The translations under genes were made by a program, and so were the position numbers. From Oscheius tipulae (Eukaryota > Nematoda > Chromadorea > Rhabditida > Rhabditidae), in the NCBI GenBank assembly GCA_037178975.1, contig JASJZH010000003.1, positions 5,332,001 through 5,396,000 on the forward strand: 64,000 bases of DNA, read 5' to 3'. Each line of letters starts with the position of its first letter. Position 1 is the stretch's first letter. The notes beneath the pieces were generated by a model. It ran no database searches, was not told the origin of the DNA, and was given only the letters and a program-made list of their open reading frames with translations. Of the stretch, positions 55,406 to 64,000 are shown piece by piece.

Positions 55406-57765
55406 ATGGATAAGTGAGTTACTTGTATTTGACTACGAAACTGGTGTTTCTTGTCTACGCTTTTGCCTTGCATTCATTGAGTTTTTTTTAGTGATATTTC
55501 GTCTATTCCTATGCCGACGATGAATATTCCGTCGGCTCCGCCAGTTGCTGGCGATCCCGACGCTTGGCAAAAAGCACAACAAGCTCTACAAAAGGTATAA
55601 CAAATACTGAAAATTTTCAATCAGTTACATTGTTCAGGTCGCCCCGAACAAACTTCCTGGATCGTATCCTGCTCCTTCTCAACCCGCAGCTCCTTCCTGT
55701 TACCCCTGGCTGGCTCAACAATTTTACGGTACGCCTGCAGCTCCTTCTCCTCTTCCTTACCAAGCCATGTCCCACGCTTACGGAGCTGTTCCTCCCCCAT
55801 ACAATCAGGGTCCTCCTTCATATCAGCAGCCGCAAAGACAGTGGAATCAGAGCCAGAACCAATTTCAAGGGAATAATTGGTCAAAGCAGCAGCAGTGGAA
55901 CAAGCAGACCGGAGGAAACATGCAGCCCGTTGGGCCCACGAAGTTTCAACCGTTCGCGCTTGGAAATAACGCTCAAAGATTGTCTGGCAGCTTGAACTCG
56001 TCTTTCGTGCCCGCTCAGATGGGAAGACCGATGCCTTCAGGTCCTCCGCCACCTGGTCCAGTAACTTTGCCCGATAGTGCAAAGTAAGTTGGCTTACATA
56101 GTAACATTGGTTTCAGCGGCGCCTTTACTAAAAAGAATTTTTTCAGACGTTGGGTTCAACGTGCCTACGAGGCCTGCCAGGATGCGGAAGACAGGCAGAA
56201 GACTCAACAGTACATACAGAAACGTTTGAAGCCTTTATGTGACGCGGGCACTGTCACTGCGGTCCCTTGGGATAGGGAACCACTTCCGAGCGAGAGAGAT
56301 TATGTAGTTCCTGGTGGAATGTGGACACCGGCAGCGGAAATCCGTGCCAAGTTTTCCCATAACACCTCGAACAAGCAGAACCCGTATCAGAGAGGTGCTC
56401 CTCCTCGAAACGGCAAACGTAGTCCGAGTCCTCCGAACGATAGCTCTACAAAGAGAGGGCGGCGAAGTTCGAGTCTTGAGTCATTCATCGAGCTAAAGGT
56501 GGAAAAAGGGCCCATGGCTTATTTTCTATTTTGTTTCATAAGCCTTACCAACGTCCATAATCATTTGATTGCAGAGTTCCTCTTCGTCAGTATCGGTTGG
56601 TAAGAAGAAGACGAAGGTCCAGAAGAAGCAGGACAAGAAACAGAAGCAGGCTCAACAGCAGAAAAATCAGAACAAGTGGGCCATCGAAACCGACGCCTAC
56701 CGGAAAGAGGAGAGAGCTCGGCGATTCGCAGAAGATGCTGCCCGAGCTGTCCAAGCCTCTACGGTTCGACCCGTCAGAGTTCGTCTGGTTCGAGGAACTT
56801 GTCAGAACATTGAGAAAAGCTTCTTCAGGCTCACCGCTGTAAGACTTGCTTGTTTCACTCATACCTATTTTTTGTAGGCCCCCGATCCGAGTCAGGTAAG
56901 ACCGCCAGAGGTGCTGAAGTTATCGCTGGAGAATGTAAAACAAAAATACCTGAAAAAAGCTGAATATCGCTACCTATCTGACCAATTACGATCGATCAGG
57001 TTGGGTTTGTTCTTTTCATTACATCCCATTTTTCAGACAGGATCTTACGGTCCAGCGTATTCGAAACGCTTTTACCGTTCAGGTTTATGAGATCAACGCG
57101 AGAGTTTCTTTGGAGAATAAGGATAGAGAAGAGTTCAACAAGGTACTCCTTAAAGCTGCTAGGTAATAACATCTCGTTTTCAGTGTCAAAGCCAGCTGAA
57201 GCTGCTGTATTCCGAAGTCGAGGATTGTCCCAACCAAGCCGAGTTTGTTGCTTACAGATTGCTGTATTACATCGCCATGGACAACTCTCTCGACATTAGT
57301 ACTCTTCTGAAAGGTGCAACTTTTTTTACGCCAGCATATCAAAGTTTAGGTCTTACTCCGGAAATGCGCAAGAATAAATGTATTGAGTTTGCACAGAGAG
57401 TTCGTCAGGCCGTCAGCCAAAATAATTACATCAAACTTTTCAGATTGTTTGATGTAAGTTCGGTCAGTGTTTGTATTCTATCTTTTTTTTTTCAGAAACC
57501 TCCATACATGTGTGGCTTTTTGATGGACTTGTTTGTGGAGCGAGAGAGAAAAAGAGCGCTCAAAGCGATATTCCAAGGGTATTTGTGTTTTGATTTCTTC
57601 ATAGACTCGACATTCAGGTACCGTCCGAGTATTTCTGTCAAAACCGCTGCCGGATTCCTTTCGATGAAGGAAGACGAGTTGAATGACTGGCTTGCGGAGC
57701 TAAAACTATATGTCGGTGACGATGGGCTCTTGGATTGTCGTGCTCTCTCCGCGAAAAGCTTTTAA
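55406..57765 (+). CDS. LENG8/Thp3-like SAC3-GANP domain protein
   Basis: SAC3/GANP/Thp3-family protein, probably in mRNA processing or export. The first exon is only ATGGATAA, joining to [20 protein letters not shown]. The N-half is low complexity (Pro/Gln/Asn/Gly; [20 protein letters not shown]). Then [16 protein letters not shown] and a Lys/Gln-rich basic stretch ([19 protein letters not shown]). The C-half matches LENG8 closely: [97 protein letters not shown]-like and [20 protein letters not shown], ending in a winged-helix segment. It contains several short introns and no breaks. Length is about 650 residues. Confidence 0.88.
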
Positions 57766-60706
57766 AAGTAGTTACGGTATTATGAAACGGGTTATGTCTT
57801 CCATCCTTCAAGGTTTGGTAGTTTTGTCTCACCTTTTTGTAAAATACCAAATGTTAATAAACATATGATTGTAGTCGCAAGTCTATCGACTCGACAACCT
57901 GATTTCGACGAACGCATAGCTGATTTGGGGGCTCCTTCAAACTGAGAGTCGCCTTATGAATATTTCAGCGCGCCACCTAAAGCTTTGTCCCTTCTCATTA
58001 GGCCGCCTCGAGTCTCCCGGACCACTTGGCTCCCTCACTTATTTGATAATTAGTCCGGCTTGCCTGATTGTTTCTTCAGAGTAGTGCAAGACGCTCTTTC
58101 CGAGTGTTCAAACGACAAGTCATGATTATAAATCATAAGGAGTGTTCCGGCTGCTCACCTGCTTTCAGCCGGCGGTCTCCTACTGACAGCCCATCCATCT
58201 CGGCTGTCTCGCTCTTTTGCGTGTTAACTCATTCTAAGATAATTCGTCTTTGATAAATTTGTGATTCCTTCTCTCTTTCCGGAAATCAGTACCTTGTTGA
58301 GGACCAAATTGGGGGTTCTGGTGGAGATCAGACATCTTGTCAAGGAGAGCAGCTGTCCTTTTGACTTTTAACAGAGATAGCCATTTTAAAAGATACTCTC
58401 GATACTTTTTCTTCTTAACCGAATATGATTAGTTCTGGTATTGAATAATGTATTCATTCTGCGTTTTGACCGCTTGCTCTAGATCAAATAGAACACAGGA
58501 CAAGATATTCATTTGCACATTAGTTTATTTTGATGCTCCGTATCGTCCCCTCAGGCCGTGTCATGTTCTTGTGTTTGTGCTCAGCAGAGCATTAAATATT
58601 GCGACATCACGATCTAGCTTCTCTCCTCTTTGAAAAGGGAATCTTCCTCCCTTTTCCACTTTTGATCGTAACTGTCTCACCTCAACTATGCTGCGCTCCT
58701 TTGACTGACACTATTCCATTACTTATTGAGACTTACAGACTGACTTGTTTTCCTGAGATTTTTTTTAGTCTTGAAGAGCTTCAGAAGATCCTTTGTTTGA
58801 GGGCTGTAGAGTCGGTCTTATTGGTACATATCGGGCATTGTTGTAGAGATGAATAATGGTTCAAAGGATGGCACGTAACGAGTCCATCTGGCTCCCACGG
58901 CAACTGAAGGCAATTCCTCTTCCCACAAATCGACTTATATCCGTTTAGGAAGACAGACGGGATTCCAAATAAATAAACAGGGACGGAGAGGGAGTGTAGC
59001 TCGACAGAAACTTCCCGATCGGAATATTCTCCTTTTCATGTCCTATTATATTGGCTATCTTTTCACGAACACATAATTTCCGGTCTGTTCGCGTCACAAT
59101 ATCCCGACGGACAGATGGCTTCTAGTCCGGAATAGTACTGGGTTCGCCGTCAATTTGTCAGTCCTTCTGATCCTTCCTTTCAACAGGGATTAGACGACCA
59201 CGCCGTCTAATATTTGCCCTCATTTGACCCTGCTCCATCGCCGTCTCTGTATGATTCTCCTTTTCTTATCTTGTCTTCCAAAAATGAAACTGTCATTTTC
59301 GATAAGGACGTGTCCAAAAAAGAAGAAGAGGACGCGCTAATTGTTTATTAGAGTCCTCTCTTTATTGAGAATACTGACTAGTCGTCTCTCTTCACATCTT
59401 TTGAGGAATCATAGAAGAGGATTTCGGGCGAGATAGGCGGATAGACCGAAGAGACTTGGCAAGGGATCTGACGAACACTCTCATTTCCGTACAGCCGTCG
59501 TTCGTCTTTTCTGACTTTGTCAGCTTTCGGTCTTGTAATCTATTGTGTCTATTCTACAGTTTCTTCTGGTCAAAGTAGAAAGCTTTGAGAGAAACGATGA
59601 GGCGAAAACAAAAGAAGGTCTCTGTCCTCACAACCTCGTCCTCTATTGGCACAGTTCCAGCCCTCACTATCAGCTTCTGTTTGCCTAGTCCCGGGCGGTC
59701 GTCGTCCTTCGCCAAGCCACATCGATTGACTGGACAAATTACCTTTTCCCTCCTAAGTAATTTCCTCCGGGATTACGGTCGTCTATGTGTCTCTTTCGAT
59801 GCATTAGTTGGTCTGGAGAGGGACCCAATCAGACAATTAGCGAGTAGTCTCTCCTTCCAGCTGGCACCTGCCATTGGCAGTCCTTCGAGTCTCTAAACAA
59901 ACTCTCAAAAGGAGGCCACGTTTTGATTCCCTCTGTTTGTTCAGCAACACTTTGTCAGCTTTCGGCCAGCCCTGCCGCCCAGTTTACTTTTCAAATTCAA
60001 GCACTTATCTCTCGGATTTTCTTTCAAATTCCATTACTCTTCATATCAAAATGTCGTGGAATAAAGCGTTTTATTGCGAGAATGCCAGCTAATCTGTAGA
60101 TTCCAATTGAATCCTTTCTATTAACATGCTGTCGCAACAGTAATATTCCTTTCTTTTCGAAGATCGCACCTCCCTTTGACACTGAAACTCGAGTAGTGCA
60201 ACACTTGCTCCGAAGAATTTTCTATTCTCCATCGACAACAGTCTTGACTTTACGATCTTCCTAAGCCAGTCATCTTTCGCTTATCGTCTTTTCTCACTGT
60301 CAAAATGTCCTTTTTCTCCCCCTTTTTCTAACAGATTAGACCTTTTTAACGCGTCACGTCCTCTCTCTGGAGCTCAGAGACACAAGCCTAGAGAGTGGGG
60401 GGATCATGTTTCAGACAAGTGGTCCCTCTCCCTCTTTCTCTCTCCGGCTCTCGGATAGCTTCTTCCCAGATTTGTTTTCACTGATCCTCTCTCTCTTTTT
60501 GGGGCTTCGCGCCTCCCTCTCTCTAATCCGACACATTTGGGTCCATCTTCCTCTTCTGAAGGCAGTTTGGCAAACACGATCGATTGTACTGGTCTTATCT
60601 TATCGAGACCCCATGTCACTCGAGACTCTTCGTCTTTGAAACATCTTACTGTCCTCTTTCAGCGTTTTGCACTGCGGGTCCTCCCACTATATACGAGGAT
60701 ACTTAG
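57766..60706. other. 2.9-kb gene-poor gap upstream of the KH gene
   Basis: The longest stretch without a gene in the window. It is T/C-rich in parts with short open frames but no family motif. It could hold regulatory sequence or non-coding first exons of the KH gene, whose ATG at 60707 directly follows an ACTTAG site. A CACTATATACGAGG lies about 20 bases before the ATG. I see no tRNA or other structural RNA. Confidence 0.4.
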
Positions 60707-63478
<2,772 letters not shown>

Positions 63479-64000
63479 CTCCAAGAACCCATTGGGTCCC
63501 TCTCTCTCACTTCGTCTGTGTTACACTCTCATCTCTTTTGAATGTATAGCTATTGAACAAACCTATTGTGATCCGAACAGATGTATTCAAACATTTCAAT
63601 AAAGTCGTCATTACCAATTCTTTTTTCATGAATGTTCTTAAATTGAGGAAAGAGAAGGGAAGTGGTCATAAGTGGGGTAAAGACTAGCTGAAATTGTCCG
63701 AACTGTATAGCGACGTTCCGCCTCAATGCAAATCCGACCGATTTTTGACTACGTAGGACCAGTTTTTTCATTATGAGGTATGGTCTGTTTCAATAACCAT
63801 CGTTTGCAGATGGGAAATGCGTTTGTCTAAACACCTGACCAAATAAAAAACGCCTCTTTCCGAAAGACACAACATCCGAATTTTTTTGAAATCGCGCCAA
63901 TGTTCTAGAGGAAATCACAGTGAGGAGAGTCCAAATGTTTGGGAAAGTGTTCTCAATTTCGTTCACGGTTTCCGCAACTTTTTACACTCCCTTTCTAGAC
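63479..64000. other. right-hand end, 3' UTR of the KH gene and beyond
   Basis: AATAAA at 63598-63603 is the likely poly(A) signal of the KH gene. The remaining 400 bases show no supported feature. Confidence 0.4.

Overview
The window is eukaryotic nuclear DNA that reads like a compact nematode genome. Both strands carry intron-containing genes. Introns are mostly 28-60 nt with GT...TTTCAG ends. Many start codons lie just after a TTTCAG-type acceptor with no coding exon upstream, as expected for spliced-leader trans-splicing. The gene set (class-2 lipase, PVF-type growth factor, divergent ionotropic receptor, SHP2-type phosphatase with two SH2 domains, SGSGD-repeat secreted protein, EAK-7) also fits a nematode. 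The species cannot be fixed from sequence alone.

Layout. 1-930: probable end of a minus-strand gene. 927-3178: MIS12 and a secreted lipase (+). 3374-9060: ISWI chromatin remodeller (-), with a whole antisense gene (4666-6398) inside one intron. 9061-10115: repeat-bearing gap. 10116-13329: a FANCM-like helicase-fold protein whose ATPase motifs look destroyed, with AT-hooks (-). 14210-20642: SHP2-type phosphatase, VRK kinase and ionotropic receptor (+). 20648-21570: fragments of a cation diffusion facilitator and a CENP-A/H3-like histone fold (-). 22051-25296: F-box protein and PVF growth factor (+). 26396-32272: clathrin heavy chain (+). 32636-35280: DCLK-like kinase with a nested small gene (+). 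35474-38286: two tandem uridine phosphorylases (-). 39596-45672: RCC1, HMG-box protein, secreted Cys-rich protein and CHFR-like RING protein (+). 46466-57765: cullin-1, GT25 collagen galactosyltransferase, STK16, EAK-7 and LENG8 (+). 57766-60706: gene-poor gap. 60707-63478: PCBP-type KH protein (+).

Most genes are housekeeping: chromatin and chromosome segregation (ISWI, RCC1, MIS12, the CENP-A-like fold, FANCM-like), signalling (SHP2, VRK, STK16, DCLK, PVF), trafficking (clathrin), ubiquitin ligases (cullin-1, F-box, RING) and RNA handling (LENG8, PCBP). They do not form one pathway. Closely spaced same-strand pairs (F-box/PVF, RCC1/HMG, GT25/STK16) could be operons.

The most unusual points are the degenerate FANCM-like protein, the CENP-A-like gene with a reading-frame break, the antisense gene nested in ISWI, two possible C-termini of the PVF factor, and two families of small repeats inside introns and gaps. 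Exon joins were made by eye from GT/AG sites and protein-family resemblance; no search or alignment was run.
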